A stretch of 64,000 bases of DNA from Oceaniovalibus sp. ACAM 378 (GCF_008085915.1 NZ_VSJK01000005.1:1-64000); one strand, 5' to 3'. Counted from the first letter of the stretch, positions 17,054-25,643 are shown. Program-made: numbers and translations. The notes: generated by a model from the letters alone, not told the origin.

Positions 17054-17947
17054 CGTTCGGCTCCATCTTTAAGCGACGCGCGACACTGCACCGGTTTGGC
17101 GCGCCGTCGAGCAATCAAATTCGAAATGTCCCATCGCTTGACGATGCGGACACTCCCATTCCGACCGCCCCGCTGTTCTGCGGAGCATATATAATGAAAG
17201 GCTTGGGCCGTTGGCAGCCCCTGCAGACAATCATTCGGCCCCTGCGATGCAATAATATGCAACGCCTTGGCCCGGTCGCCCCCCAACGACACTCGAAACC
17301 CAGTTCGCACCTCAAGTTACCCTACCAAGCGGCGGGTCCAAGGGGAAAATTGTCTGAAAATTGACATCGGGTCGAAAAACGCTGCGTCGCGGTGTCGCGA
17401 GCTAGACTGACGCTGGTTGTTTTCAGGGTGAGATTGTTGCTGATTTGGGAGGCTCTGCCAGGCGTCTCGGATAGGTGAGTCCCTTAAGGATATCGTCTAA
17501 CATGTTGTTATATATGTTATATACCGTTTCCCGCCCTACCGAGCCGAGTTCGACACCGAAACGAAAAGCCTCATTTGTATTTTTGATTGAAACAATCCGG
17601 CAGTTTTTGCGGCCCAATACTGGCCGGTGTTGCGGGGCCATCAAGTTGCCGCAATCTTCGGAGGGGGCCGGGTCAATCCCGACGTAATCGCGGTATTGAT
17701 CGCGTTCAGCGAACGATCTGATCGAATCAGAGTCAAATTCGTTCGGTCTGCGGGGATAACCGTCGCTTGTCAGAGAGCCAGAGGACCGTATTTCTTTAGA
17801 AGGATTGGATGACGGTCGAAATCAGATTGTTCCGCTCTGCCATTAATTTAAATGGCAGTGTGACAAGGAAAAGAGATTGAGAAAAAAAATCCGGACAACG
17901 GGAAGGTGCGATAAATCGCACATTCCGGAATAATTCGGAAAAAAAGG
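17054..17947. other. Gene-poor region upstream of the RTX/Hint gene and beside tRNA-Leu
   Basis: About 890 bases with no gene I can support. It has AT-rich patches (near 17188 and 17505-17525, TATATGTTATATA) unlike the surrounding GC-rich DNA, a palindrome CTGCCATT-6-AATGGCAG at 17837-17858, and a hairpin GTGCGATAAATCGCAC near 17906-17921. Open frames of 60-75 codons on both strands (for example 17423-17644 minus and 17475-17687 plus) overlap each other and show no family. The promoter of the RTX/Hint gene should lie near its right edge of that gene, around 17100-17200. Confidence 0.4.
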
Positions 17948-18031
17948 TGGTACCCGAGGCCGGACTCGAACCGGCAAGCCTTGCGGCGGGGGATTTTGAA
18001 TCCCCTGCGTCTACCATTCCGCCACTCGGGC
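17948..18031 (-). tRNA. tRNA-Leu, anticodon CAA
   Basis: Reading the minus strand from 18031, GCCCGAG pairs with CTCGGGT as the acceptor stem. The anticodon stem GGGGA/TCCCC encloses loop TTCAAAA, giving anticodon CAA (UUG codons). A long variable arm (CGCCGCAAGGCTTG region) marks it as a class II tRNA, and the T-loop reads TTCGAGTC. CCA is encoded (17948-17950). A run of seven Ts follows directly on the transcript. I found no duplicated 3' end nearby that would mark an integrated element. Confidence 0.95.
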
Positions 18032-18107
18032 CCGGGCGCAGTGAATCGCGCCGAACGTATCTGCGTCTAACCCGGGATTGCACGGGGGAAAAGCGAAAAA
18101 AGCGCTG

Positions 18108-18953
18108 TCACAGCCGGTTGGCCGAAAACGTGTCGCAACTGCGCAGATCGCCCGACTCGAACCCCTGCGCGAACCACCGCTGTCGCTGGGCAGATGTGCC
18201 ATGGGTAAAGGTGTGCGGTGCGGGCACCCGCCCGGCATTGCGTTGCAGCGTGTCGTCACCGATTTGCCGCGCGGCGTTCAGCGCTTCTTCCATATCGCCG
18301 GGCTCGAGCGAGCCGAATCGTGCATCGGCACTGCGCGCCCAGATCCCGGCATAGCAATCGGCCTGAAGTTCGATCCGCACCGATATGGCGTTCGACTGTT
18401 CTTCGTTGGACTGCTGGCGCATGCTATTGGCTTGACCGAGAATTCCGAGTTCGTTCTGCACATGGTGGGCGATTTCATGCGCGACCACATAGGCGGCGGC
18501 AAAATCGCCCCCGGCCCCCAGCCTTTGCGACATGGTGACAAAGAAACTGGTGTCGAGATACGCCTTTTTGTCCGACGGGCAATAGAACGGTCCACTTGCA
18601 CCCGAGGCACCGCCGCAGGGGCTTTGGGTCACATCCTTGAACAGCACCATGGTCGCGGGCTGATAGGTTTCACCCACCTGTGTGCGAAACAACTCGGCCC
18701 AGACCTCTTCGGTGTCGGCAAGGGTGACGCTGACGAATTGCGCCGCCTCTTCGTCTTCGCGGGTCAACTCGGTCTGTTGACCGCCACCGCCCGGAGCGCC
18801 GCCTTGCAACAAAGGCGTCACGTCGATGCCAAGGACCCAACCGATCAACAACACGGCGACCAGACCCACGCCGCCGATCCCCCCCACAGCGCCGCCTGAA
18901 AGGCTGCGCCGATCCTCAATATTGCGGCTGCCCCGCCGTCCACGCCACTGCAT
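18108..18953 (-). CDS. Neutral zinc metallopeptidase (YpfJ family)
   Basis: 281 residues. The N-terminus MQWRGRRGSRNIEDRR is typical of the YpfJ/zinc-peptidase family PF04228 and precedes a membrane segment (about 22-42). The zinc motif HEIAHH is at residues 159-164, preceded by AAAYVVAHE, and the downstream ELQADCYAGIWA supplies the third ligand region. Two cysteines in the CGGASGASGPFYC segment probably form a disulfide outside the membrane. It is single and divergent from the YqaA gene. The biological substrate of the family is not known. Confidence 0.92.
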   Translation of the reverse strand: MQWRGRRGSRNIEDRRSLSGGAVGGIGGVGLVAVLLIGWVLGIDVTPLLQGGAPGGGGQQTELTREDEEAAQFVSVTLADTEEVWAELFRTQVGETYQPATMVLFKDVTQSPCGGASGASGPFYCPSDKKAYLDTSFFVTMSQRLGAGGDFAAAYVVAHEIAHHVQNELGILGQANSMRQQSNEEQSNAISVRIELQADCYAGIWARSADARFGSLEPGDMEEALNAARQIGDDTLQRNAGRVPAPHTFTHGTSAQRQRWFAQGFESGDLRSCDTFSANRL

Positions 18954-19090
18954 TCGCTACCCTCCGGTTTGAATCACCCTAACTGATCGGACCATCATGA
19001 CAATCTGCCACGTCCCGCCCCTGCGACCTTTGCGTTGACCTTGGTCAGGGCGCGTGGTGCAAGGGGCTAACGCGGGAACAGGCGGAAAAG

Positions 19091-19669
19091 ATGCTGCGAA
19101 AACTTTATGATCGTGTCCTTGGGCTGGCGCAATCTCCCCACGCCCTTTGGGCGCTGGGAATTGTCGCGTTTGTGGAAAGTTCGATCTTTCCGATTCCGCC
19201 CGATGTTTTGATGATTCCGATGATTTTGGCGCGACCCTCCCGTGCCTGGCTGATCGCCGGCGTTGCACTGGTGGCCTCGGTTCTGGGGGGGATGCTGGGC
19301 TATTGGATCGGCGCGGGGCTGTTCGAATCTGTGGGCCGGCCGATTCTGGAGTTTTACGGCAAGGATGCGTATTTCTCCGACTTCGCCACGCGTTACAATG
19401 AATGGGGCGCCTGGGCGGTCCTGATCGCCGGTGTCACGCCGTTCCCGTATAAGGTGATCACGATTCTGTCGGGCAGCACGGGTCTGTCGCTGCCGGTGTT
19501 CATCGTTGCCAGCATCGTCGCGCGGGGCTTGCGTTTCTTTCTGGTTGCGGCGCTTTTGTGGAAATTCGGCGCGCCGATCCGCGATTTCATCGAACGGCGG
19601 CTCGGGTTGCTCTTTATTGCCTTCGTCGTAATTCTGGCGGGTGGCTTTTATCTGGTGAGGTACATGTGA
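19091..19669 (+). CDS. YqaA/DedA-family membrane protein
   Basis: 192 residues with four to five hydrophobic segments. FVESSIFPIPPDVLMIPMIL and the later GVTPFPYKVITILSG are the conserved re-entrant blocks of the DedA/VTT superfamily, YqaA branch, linked in general to lipid scrambling or membrane homeostasis. It starts at ATG 19091 after GGAAAAG. Its stop overlaps the GTG start of dsbB by three bases. Confidence 0.87.
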   Translation: MLRKLYDRVLGLAQSPHALWALGIVAFVESSIFPIPPDVLMIPMILARPSRAWLIAGVALVASVLGGMLGYWIGAGLFESVGRPILEFYGKDAYFSDFATRYNEWGAWAVLIAGVTPFPYKVITILSGSTGLSLPVFIVASIVARGLRFFLVAALLWKFGAPIRDFIERRLGLLFIAFVVILAGGFYLVRYM

Positions 19670-20142
19670 CGGAGCGAACCCCTGTGACCAGACGAACATT
19701 GATCCTGATTGCTGCGGCCGGATCTTTCGCCCTGCTGGCGGGCGCATTCATCTTTCAGGCGATGGGTTATGCGCCCTGTCAGATGTGCCTGTGGCAACGC
19801 TGGCCCCACGCGGCGGCGATTTTGCTGGGCGCGCTCGGAGCGGTGTTTCCCCGCGCCATCATCGCCGCAGCAGGGGCATTGGCGGCACTGACCACCGGGT
19901 TGATCGGCGTGTACCATGCGGGTGTCGAGTGGAAGCTGTGGGAAGGCCCAAGCTCGTGCACCGGCACCGGCGGATTATCCGGCCTGTCCGGGGCCGATCT
20001 GTTGGCCACCGACATTCCCGAAACTCTGGTCATGTGTGACGAGATCGTCTGGTCGCTTCTCGGCCTGTCCATGGCGGGCTGGAACGCGGCGCTGTCGCTG
20101 GTGCTGGTTGTGATCTGGCTGGCCGCAATCCGGGCGCGGTAG
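19666..20142 (+). CDS. dsbB: Disulfide bond formation protein DsbB
   Basis: DsbB reoxidises periplasmic DsbA and passes electrons to quinone. The 158-residue product has four predicted membrane helices, the first periplasmic pair CQMC (Cys38, Cys41, in GYAPCQMCLWQRWPH) and a second pair Cys98 and Cys124 in the second loop. The GTG at 19666 overlaps the upstream stop and has GAGG just before it; a GTG at 19684 with GGAG is an alternative. The gene ends 32 bases before the convergent AsnC gene. Confidence 0.9.
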   Translation: MTERTPVTRRTLILIAAAGSFALLAGAFIFQAMGYAPCQMCLWQRWPHAAAILLGALGAVFPRAIIAAAGALAALTTGLIGVYHAGVEWKLWEGPSSCTGTGGLSGLSGADLLATDIPETLVMCDEIVWSLLGLSMAGWNAALSLVLVVIWLAAIRAR

Positions 20143-20164
20143 GGCTGGCTGACGGTGCAGTTTT

Positions 20165-20186
20165 GAGTATTTGTTCAAGGAGAAGG
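20165..20186 (+). repeat. GAGTATTT interspersed repeat, copy 1
   Basis: GAGTATTT at 20165 followed by GTTCAAGGAGAAGGC, between the convergent dsbB and AsnC genes and running into the AsnC stop. It resembles the copies at 24057, 44618 and 59986, with a diverged CAAAGAAGAA half. Confidence 0.55.
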
Positions 20187-20627
20187 CAAAGCCCGGCGCG
20201 TGCTCAGCAGCAGGTTGGTTTCGCTTGATGTGATGCCGGGCAGTTCGCGGATTTCGGTCAGGGTGCGGTCCAGCTCCTCAAGTGTGCGGGCGTCCAGTTC
20301 GACGATCAGATCCCATTTTCCATTGGTGGAATGCACCGCCTCGACCTGAGCCAGACCGCGCAGACGATGCACGATCCGCGCGGTTCCGGCGCCCTCAATC
20401 CCCAGCATCATCAAACTGCGCACCGGGGCGCGGTCGCCCTCTCCGGTCAGCACGGTAAAGCCGCGGATCGTGCCGTCGGTCTGCATCCGTTCGATCCGAG
20501 CGCGCAAAGTGGCGCGGGAACGACCCAGCCGTTTGGCCAGTTCGGCAAGCGGCAGGCGAGCGTCGCGGCGCAGGGCCGCCAGAAGGGCGCGATCTGTATC
20601 GTCCATATCGGCGGTATTATCTTCCAT
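20175..20627 (-). CDS. AsnC/Lrp-family transcriptional regulator
   Basis: The protein (150 residues from ATG 20627) has the AsnC helix-turn-helix (DDTDRALLAALRRDARLPLA, then AKRLGRSRATLRARIERM) and a C-terminal ligand-binding RAM domain (VEAVHSTNGKWDLIVELDA). It is divergent from arginase with 91 bases between starts, and Lrp-type regulators commonly control arginine and proline catabolism, so it probably responds to an amino acid of this pathway. ATG 20606 (MDDTDRAL) is an equally likely start. Confidence 0.9.
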   Translation of the reverse strand: MEDNTADMDDTDRALLAALRRDARLPLAELAKRLGRSRATLRARIERMQTDGTIRGFTVLTGEGDRAPVRSLMMLGIEGAGTARIVHRLRGLAQVEAVHSTNGKWDLIVELDARTLEELDRTLTEIRELPGITSSETNLLLSTRRALPSP

Positions 20628-20646
20628 TTTGGACAAAGTCAGCCCG

Positions 20647-20658
20647 GAATGTACATTC
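20647..20658. promoter_or_regulatory. Palindrome in the AsnC/arginase divergent promoter
   Basis: GAATGTACATTC is a perfect 12-bp palindrome midway between the two divergent starts, a plausible operator for the AsnC regulator. The site is inferred from position and symmetry only. Confidence 0.4.
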
Positions 20659-20718
20659 TATCGGCTTTATGCTGGCCCAATCCGGTCGGATAAACCTTGC
20701 CAAAGCCAAGGAGGCCAG

Positions 20719-21642
20719 ATGACCCACATATCCCTGATCGGCGCACCGGTAGACAGCGGCAAGACCACGCGCGGTTGCCTGATGGGCCCGGACGCATTGC
20801 GCGTCGCTGGTCTGATCGAAGCGCTGGCCAGTCTGGGCCATCAAGTATCCGATCTTGGCAATCTGGTACCGGGCGCAGCCGTGGCGGCATCCGGCCTGCC
20901 CGCCCACCTGCACCAGCCGGGCGAAACCCTGGCCTGGACCATCGCCCTGCGCGAGGCTGCGCAAGCGGCGATGGCAGACAGCCTGCCGGTGTTTATGGGC
21001 GGCGATCACGCGCTGTCGCTCGGCACGGTTTCGGGGGTGATGGCCCATGCCGAAGCGATCGGGCGGCCACAGTTCGTGCTGTGGCTGGACGCGCACAGTG
21101 ATTTCCACACGCCGCTGACCACATCCAGCGGCCATCTGCACGGAACGCCTGTGGCCTATGTCACCGGGCGCCCGGGCTTTGATACCTTCCCGCCCATCGC
21201 CACTCCGGTGCCCGACGCAAATGTCTGCATGATCGGCATCCGGTCCGTCGACGCGGCCGAACACGCCGCGCTGATCGACAGCGATGTGGCGGTGCACGAC
21301 ATGCGCCAGATCGACGAGACCGGTATCGGTGCGCCGCTGCGCAGGTTCCTTGACCGGGTGGCAGCGGCAGGCGGCATGCTGCATGTGTCGCTGGATGTTG
21401 ATTTCCTCGACCCCGCCATCGCGCCCGCTGTCGGCACCACCGTGCCCGGCGGCGCGACCTTCCGCGAGGCGCATCTGGTGATGGAAATGCTGCATGAAAG
21501 CGCGCTGGTCACATCGCTGGATCTGGTCGAGCTGAACCCATTCCTTGACGACCGTGGGCGCACCGCCGCTCTGATGGTCGACCTGACCGCATCCCTTCTG
21601 GGGCGCAGGGTGTTCGACCGTCCGACGCCAAGCTTTGCGTAA
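20719..21642 (+). CDS. rocF: Arginase
   Basis: Arginase hydrolyses arginine to ornithine and urea with two Mn ions. The 307-residue protein starts MTHISLIGAPVDSGKTTRG and carries the metal ligands in MGGDHALSLG, LWLDAHSDFHTP and SLDVDFLDPAIAP, plus the SSGHLHG substrate block. The His after DF in place of the Asn of animal enzymes is a change I have seen in other alphaproteobacterial arginases. The start is fixed by AAGGAGG eight bases upstream; the frame is open further upstream but not coding. Ornithine cyclodeaminase follows after 75 bases. Confidence 0.93.
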   Translation: MTHISLIGAPVDSGKTTRGCLMGPDALRVAGLIEALASLGHQVSDLGNLVPGAAVAASGLPAHLHQPGETLAWTIALREAAQAAMADSLPVFMGGDHALSLGTVSGVMAHAEAIGRPQFVLWLDAHSDFHTPLTTSSGHLHGTPVAYVTGRPGFDTFPPIATPVPDANVCMIGIRSVDAAEHAALIDSDVAVHDMRQIDETGIGAPLRRFLDRVAAAGGMLHVSLDVDFLDPAIAPAVGTTVPGGATFREAHLVMEMLHESALVTSLDLVELNPFLDDRGRTAALMVDLTASLLGRRVFDRPTPSFA

Positions 21643-21717
21643 CCAATACCGACCCGCCTTGCCAGACAACTGCCGCGCAAGCGGACTGGCCCATCCAAAT
21701 CTGACCGGAGACAAAAC

Positions 21718-22788
21718 ATGACCACCCTGCCCGGCCACCTGGCCTTTGTTCCCTTCGTATCCGTCGATAACATGATGCAGTTGATCCATCACATCGGGTT
21801 GGAACGGATGCTGATCGAACTGGCCGCCGCAATCGAGGATGATTTCAAACGGTGGGAGTCTTTCGACAAGACGCCGCGTGTCGCCTCCCATTCCGCCGAC
21901 GGCGTGATCGAGCTGATGCCCACTTCGGACGGCGACATCTATGGGTTCAAATATGTAAACGGCCACCCGAAGAACACGAAATCAGGGCTTCAGACGGTCA
22001 CCGCCTTTGGCATGCTGGCGGATGTGGCGACGGGGTATCCGCTTTTGCTGTCAGAAATGACGATCCTGACCGCCCTGCGCACGGCTGCGACAAGTGCGCT
22101 TGCCGCCCGCCACCTTGTCCCCAGAGGCGCGCGTTGCATGGCAATAATCGGCAATGGCGCACAGTCGGAATTTCAAGCGCTGGCGTTCAAGGCGATCTGC
22201 GGCATCGATACGGTGCGGCTTTATGACATCGACCGGGCCGCGACGGAAAAGGCGATGCGCAACCTTGCCGGACAGGGGCTCGCTCTGATCCCCTGCGACA
22301 GTCCCGAGCAGGCGATCGAGGGCGCGCAAATCATCACGACGGTCACGGCGGACAAGCAATATGCGACGATCCTGACTGACAATATGGTCGGCACCGGCGT
22401 GCATCTGAACGCCGTGGGCGGCGATTGCCCGGGCAAGACGGAACTGCACCGCGATATCCTGCTGCGGTCCCGGATATTCGTGGAATATCCGCCCCAAACC
22501 CGGATCGAAGGCGAAATCCAACAACTGGCCCCGGATCATCCGGTGACCGAACTCTGGCAGGTGATCACCGGTGCCGTGCCCGGGCGTACCAATGGCGATC
22601 AGATCACGCTATTTGATTCGGTCGGGTTCGCCACCGAGGACTTCAGCGCCCTGCGCTATATCCTTGGTCAATTGCAGCGCACCGGCCTGTTCCAGCGACT
22701 TGACCTGCTGGCTGACCCGGACGATCCGCGCGATCTGTTCGGCATGGTCCAGCGCGCAGCCCCCGGTCAGCCCGGCGGCAGGGAATAG
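21718..22788 (+). CDS. ocd: Ornithine cyclodeaminase
   Basis: The 356-residue protein belongs to the ornithine cyclodeaminase/mu-crystallin family and converts ornithine to proline and ammonia using NAD. Key blocks are YGFKYVNGHPKNTKSGLQTV (substrate lysine region), TALRTAATSALAARHL, AIIGNGAQSEFQALAF (the Rossmann glycine motif) and LNAVGGDCPGKTELH. With the arginase it forms a two-step arginine to proline route. It ends 22 bases inside the convergent thioesterase gene. Confidence 0.93.
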   Translation: MTTLPGHLAFVPFVSVDNMMQLIHHIGLERMLIELAAAIEDDFKRWESFDKTPRVASHSADGVIELMPTSDGDIYGFKYVNGHPKNTKSGLQTVTAFGMLADVATGYPLLLSEMTILTALRTAATSALAARHLVPRGARCMAIIGNGAQSEFQALAFKAICGIDTVRLYDIDRAATEKAMRNLAGQGLALIPCDSPEQAIEGAQIITTVTADKQYATILTDNMVGTGVHLNAVGGDCPGKTELHRDILLRSRIFVEYPPQTRIEGEIQQLAPDHPVTELWQVITGAVPGRTNGDQITLFDSVGFATEDFSALRYILGQLQRTGLFQRLDLLADPDDPRDLFGMVQRAAPGQPGGRE

Positions 22789-23183
22789 GTAAGCGAGGCG
22801 CGTGCAACCGGCACCTCGCTGCCATCCGAGCGGATCAGAACGTCGCCCACAGCCAGAACACGGCCCAGTTTCAGCAACCGCACATCGGCGATCAGATCGA
22901 CACCTGCGACAGGTTTGCGCATGAAATCGATGGAACAGCTGGTCGTCACGGCCAGCGCCCTGGGCCCCACACGGCTGAGGATGGCAAGGTAAACCGCCAC
23001 ATCGGCAAGCGCGAACATCGCAGGCCCCGACACGGTGCCGCCCGGGCGCAGGTGTCGGTCGCCAACATTCAGGCGCACACTCAACCCATCGGGCGAGAGG
23101 GTTTCGATGGTGAAATCTGCGGCCACCTGTCGGAACTCGGTGGCCAGAAATGCCTCCAGCGCCGCGCGATCCATCTTCAACAT
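22767..23183 (-). CDS. PaaI-type hotdog thioesterase
   Basis: 138 residues from ATG 23183 (MLKMDRAALEAFL). The single hotdog domain shows HLRPGGTVSGPAMFALADVA, where the PaaI family has the catalytic region (HxNxxG in typical members), and later VTTSCSIDFMRKPVAG. It probably hydrolyses small acyl-CoA esters. The typical Asn-Gly-Gly is altered to RPGGTVSG here. It overlaps the end of ocd by 22 bases on the opposite strand and is divergent from the enoyl-CoA hydratase-like gene. Confidence 0.8.
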   Translation of the reverse strand: MLKMDRAALEAFLATEFRQVAADFTIETLSPDGLSVRLNVGDRHLRPGGTVSGPAMFALADVAVYLAILSRVGPRALAVTTSCSIDFMRKPVAGVDLIADVRLLKLGRVLAVGDVLIRSDGSEVPVARASLTYSLPPG

Positions 23184-23239
23184 GCTTTTTCCCCGGCCCG
23201 TTCCTCGGTAAGGTCCGTTAAAACCGGCCGGAGGGCAAG

Positions 23240-24025
23240 ATGACGATCCTTGAAAGACATGACATCGGGGCGGTGGCACATCTGACGATGAATTCACCTG
23301 ACAACCTGAACGCGCTGTCCGATGCGATGCTGGCAGCGCTGGCAGCGGCTTTTGCCGCGCTGGAGACAGATACCGCTATTCGGGTGATCGTGTTGAAAGG
23401 GACAGGCAAGGCTTTCTGCGCCGGGCATGACCTGAAAGAAATGACCCGCGCCCGCCAGATGCCCGACGGCGGCGCCGAAGCCTGGGCGGACCTGTTCGCG
23501 CGCTGTTCTGCGGTGATGCAGTCGATTCCCCGCCTGCCTCAGCCGGTGATCGCCCAGGTGCACGGCATCGCCACCGCAGCCGGATGCCAACTGGTTGCGA
23601 GTTGCGACATGGCGCTGGCAGCCGAGGATTGCCGGTTCGGCGTGAACGGTGTGAACATCGGTTTATTCTGCTCGACACCCATGGTTGCCCTGTCGCGCAA
23701 TATCCCCCGGAAACAAGCTTTCGAGATGCTGACGACAGGCGCGTTCATAACCGCCGCCCGCGCCGCCGAACTGGGGCTGATCAACCGCGCGGTACCCGCC
23801 GACACTCTGGCAAGCGAGACCGCCGCCCTGGCCGAAATCGTTGCGGCAAAACTGGGCAGCGCCGTCAGGGTCGGCAAGCGGGCGTTCTATGAACAACTGG
23901 AACTCGACCTCGCCGGCGCCTATGCGCACACCGCTCAGACCATGGTGACCAACATGCAGCGCGACGACACCGCCGAAGGCATCGCGGCTTTTCTGGCAAA
24001 GCGGCCACCGGAGTGGCAGCAATGA
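23240..24025 (+). CDS. Enoyl-CoA hydratase/isomerase family protein, ECHDC3-like
   Basis: 261 residues of the crotonase fold: CAGHDLKEMTRAR near residue 58 and GIATAAGCQLVASCDMALAAED near 110 form the oxyanion hole. Both catalytic Glu positions of classical hydratases are changed (Gln in GCQL, and Asn in FGVNGVNIG). FCSTPMVALSRN and FEMLTTG are typical of the ECHDC3 group, whose substrate is not settled. GGAGGGCAAG precedes the ATG at 23240. A near-perfect inverted repeat follows the gene. Confidence 0.85.
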   Translation: MTILERHDIGAVAHLTMNSPDNLNALSDAMLAALAAAFAALETDTAIRVIVLKGTGKAFCAGHDLKEMTRARQMPDGGAEAWADLFARCSAVMQSIPRLPQPVIAQVHGIATAAGCQLVASCDMALAAEDCRFGVNGVNIGLFCSTPMVALSRNIPRKQAFEMLTTGAFITAARAAELGLINRAVPADTLASETAALAEIVAAKLGSAVRVGKRAFYEQLELDLAGAYAHTAQTMVTNMQRDDTAEGIAAFLAKRPPEWQQ

Positions 24026-24056
24026 TCGGTGTATCTGTCTGCGGCCATTGCGTTGT

Positions 24057-24104
24057 GAGTATTTATACAAAGAAGAAACCGGCTTCTTCTTTGTCCAAAT
24101 ACTC
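24057..24104. repeat. GAGTATTT interspersed repeat, copy 2 (full palindrome)
   Basis: GAGTATTT at 24057-24064 pairs with AAATACTC at 24097-24104, and ACAAAGAAGAA (24067-24077) pairs perfectly with TTCTTCTTTGT (24084-24094). The hairpin sits between the convergent crotonase and hflX genes, where it could terminate both. Confidence 0.85.
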
Positions 24105-24132
24105 CCGCCGGAGGCTCCGACGCTGATCCAGA

Positions 24133-25407
24133 TCACATGGCTCTGAAGCGATGCTCCTGACGGGCCGTCCAGTGTACGGCTAGGGTGAAACCTTCGTCGG
24201 TCTGGGTTTCAGACTCGACCACGCCCTGATCGTGCAGCCAGGCGCGCTTGCGTCCATCGGCGAAGGTAAGCCTCAGATCGCGGTGAGTGCGCACATCGTC
24301 GAGGTTGGCCGCGATGGCGGCATAGAGTTCATCGAGACCGGCCCCGGTCAGCGCAGAGATTGCCAGCACGCCGTCATGCCGTTCTACCCGGGTATCAAGC
24401 GCCGCGCGCGCATCATCCGAAAGCGCGTCGGTCTTGTTCAGCAGTTCCAGAAGTGGGGTTTCCTCGCCGACGCCAAGGTCCTTGAGGATCGTCGCCACAT
24501 CACGAGCCTGTTCTTCCGTGTTCGGATGGCTGATGTCGCGAACGTGCAGGATCAGGTCGGCGCTCAACACTTCTTCCAGCGTGGCGCGGAAGGCGGCAAC
24601 CAGTTGCGTCGGCAGGCTCGAGATGAATCCGACAGTGTCCGACAGGATTACCTTTTTCCCCGATGGCAGCTCGACACCGCGCATCGTGGGGTCCAGCGTC
24701 GCGAACAACATGTCCTCGGCCATCACATCGGCCCCGGTCATGCGGTTGAACAGCGTCGATTTTCCGGCGTTGGTATAGCCGACCAGCGCGACGACCGGAA
24801 ACGGCACCTTGGCGCGGGATGCGCGGTGCAGTTTGCGGGTCTTGACCACCTTGGCCAGTTGTTTCTTCAGCCGGACGATATGATCGTCGATGGCACGCCG
24901 GTCGGACTCGATCTGGGTCTCCCCCGGCCCGCCGACAAATCCGACCCCGCCGCGTTGCCGCTCCAGGTGAGTCCAGGCTCGCACAAGGCGTGTGCGTTGA
25001 TAGGACAAGGCGGCCATTTCCACCTGCAGCACACCTTCGCGCGTGCGGGCGCGATCCGAGAAAATCTCGAGAATCAGCCCGGTGCGGTCCAGCAGTTTGA
25101 CCTGCCATTCCTTTTCCAGATTGCGCTGCTGAACCGGGGTGACCGGTCCGTCGATCAGCACCAGTCCGATCTCGTTCGCCTCGAGCATGGCCTTGATCTC
25201 GGCGATCTTGCCTTTGCCGAACAGCTTGCCGGGTTGCAATTTGGGCAGACGCACCACGTCACCACCGATCACCTCCAGACCGGGCAGAGCGGCGGCCAGC
25301 GCCAGCCCTTCGGCCAGCGCGATATCCGGATCGCGCCGATCACGGTCGGATTTCAGCTCGGGATGCAGAACCCAGGCGCGCATCGCCTGAGCATGGGTTT
25401 CATCCAT
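24133..25407 (-). CDS. hflX: GTPase HflX
   Basis: 424 residues. HflX is a ribosome-associated GTPase that splits stalled 70S ribosomes. The N-terminal HflX domain has GNKGKIAEI-type sequence (LFGKGKIAEIKAMLEAN), the glycine-rich linker reads GGVGFVGGPGETQIE, and the G domain has GYTNAGKSTLF (G1), DTVGFISSLPT (G3) and NKTD (G4). It starts two bases after the hfq stop, the common hfq-hflX pair. Confidence 0.96.
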   Translation of the reverse strand: MDETHAQAMRAWVLHPELKSDRDRRDPDIALAEGLALAAALPGLEVIGGDVVRLPKLQPGKLFGKGKIAEIKAMLEANEIGLVLIDGPVTPVQQRNLEKEWQVKLLDRTGLILEIFSDRARTREGVLQVEMAALSYQRTRLVRAWTHLERQRGGVGFVGGPGETQIESDRRAIDDHIVRLKKQLAKVVKTRKLHRASRAKVPFPVVALVGYTNAGKSTLFNRMTGADVMAEDMLFATLDPTMRGVELPSGKKVILSDTVGFISSLPTQLVAAFRATLEEVLSADLILHVRDISHPNTEEQARDVATILKDLGVGEETPLLELLNKTDALSDDARAALDTRVERHDGVLAISALTGAGLDELYAAIAANLDDVRTHRDLRLTFADGRKRAWLHDQGVVESETQTDEGFTLAVHWTARQEHRFRAM

Positions 25408-25409
25408 GA

Positions 25410-25643
25410 TCAGTCTTCACCGTCATAAAGACTGATCGGCGTCGACGGCATGATGGTGGAAATTGCATGTTTGTACACCAGTTGCGATTGCCCGTCACGG
25501 CGCAGAAGCACGCAGAAGTTGTCGAACCATGTGATAACGCCCTGAAGTTTCACACCGTTGATCAGAAATATCGTGACCGGAACCTTGGTCTTGCGAACAT
25601 GATTGAGAAACGCATCCTGCAGGTTTTGTCTGTCGCCAGCCAT
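25410..25643 (-). CDS. hfq: RNA chaperone Hfq
   Basis: 77 residues. Hfq is the Sm-like hexameric RNA chaperone. [20 protein letters not shown] is the N-terminal helix with Sm1, and [10 protein letters not shown] is the Sm2 signature. The start at MAGDRQNLQ (25643) is the family start; an upstream in-frame ATG at 25655 (MDWT) exists. It lies 132 bases downstream of trkH and 2 bases upstream of hflX. Confidence 0.97.
   Translation of the reverse strand: MAGDRQNLQDAFLNHVRKTKVPVTIFLINGVKLQGVITWFDNFCVLLRRDGQSQLVYKHAISTIMPSTPISLYDGED

Noticed and set aside
17423-17687. Two overlapping open frames of about 70 codons in the gap before tRNA-Leu
   Set aside because: They overlap on opposite strands, show no family and no convincing ribosome sites.
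17948-18031. tRNA-Leu as an occupied attachment site of an integrated element
   Set aside because: No integrase gene and no second copy of the tRNA 3' end were found on either side within the window.
20617-21966. A long open frame of about 449 codons on the minus strand over the arginase gene
   Set aside because: It is a shadow of GC-rich arginase and ocd codons; it has repetitive His/Arg/Gln composition, no motifs, and the plus-strand proteins are clearly recognisable.
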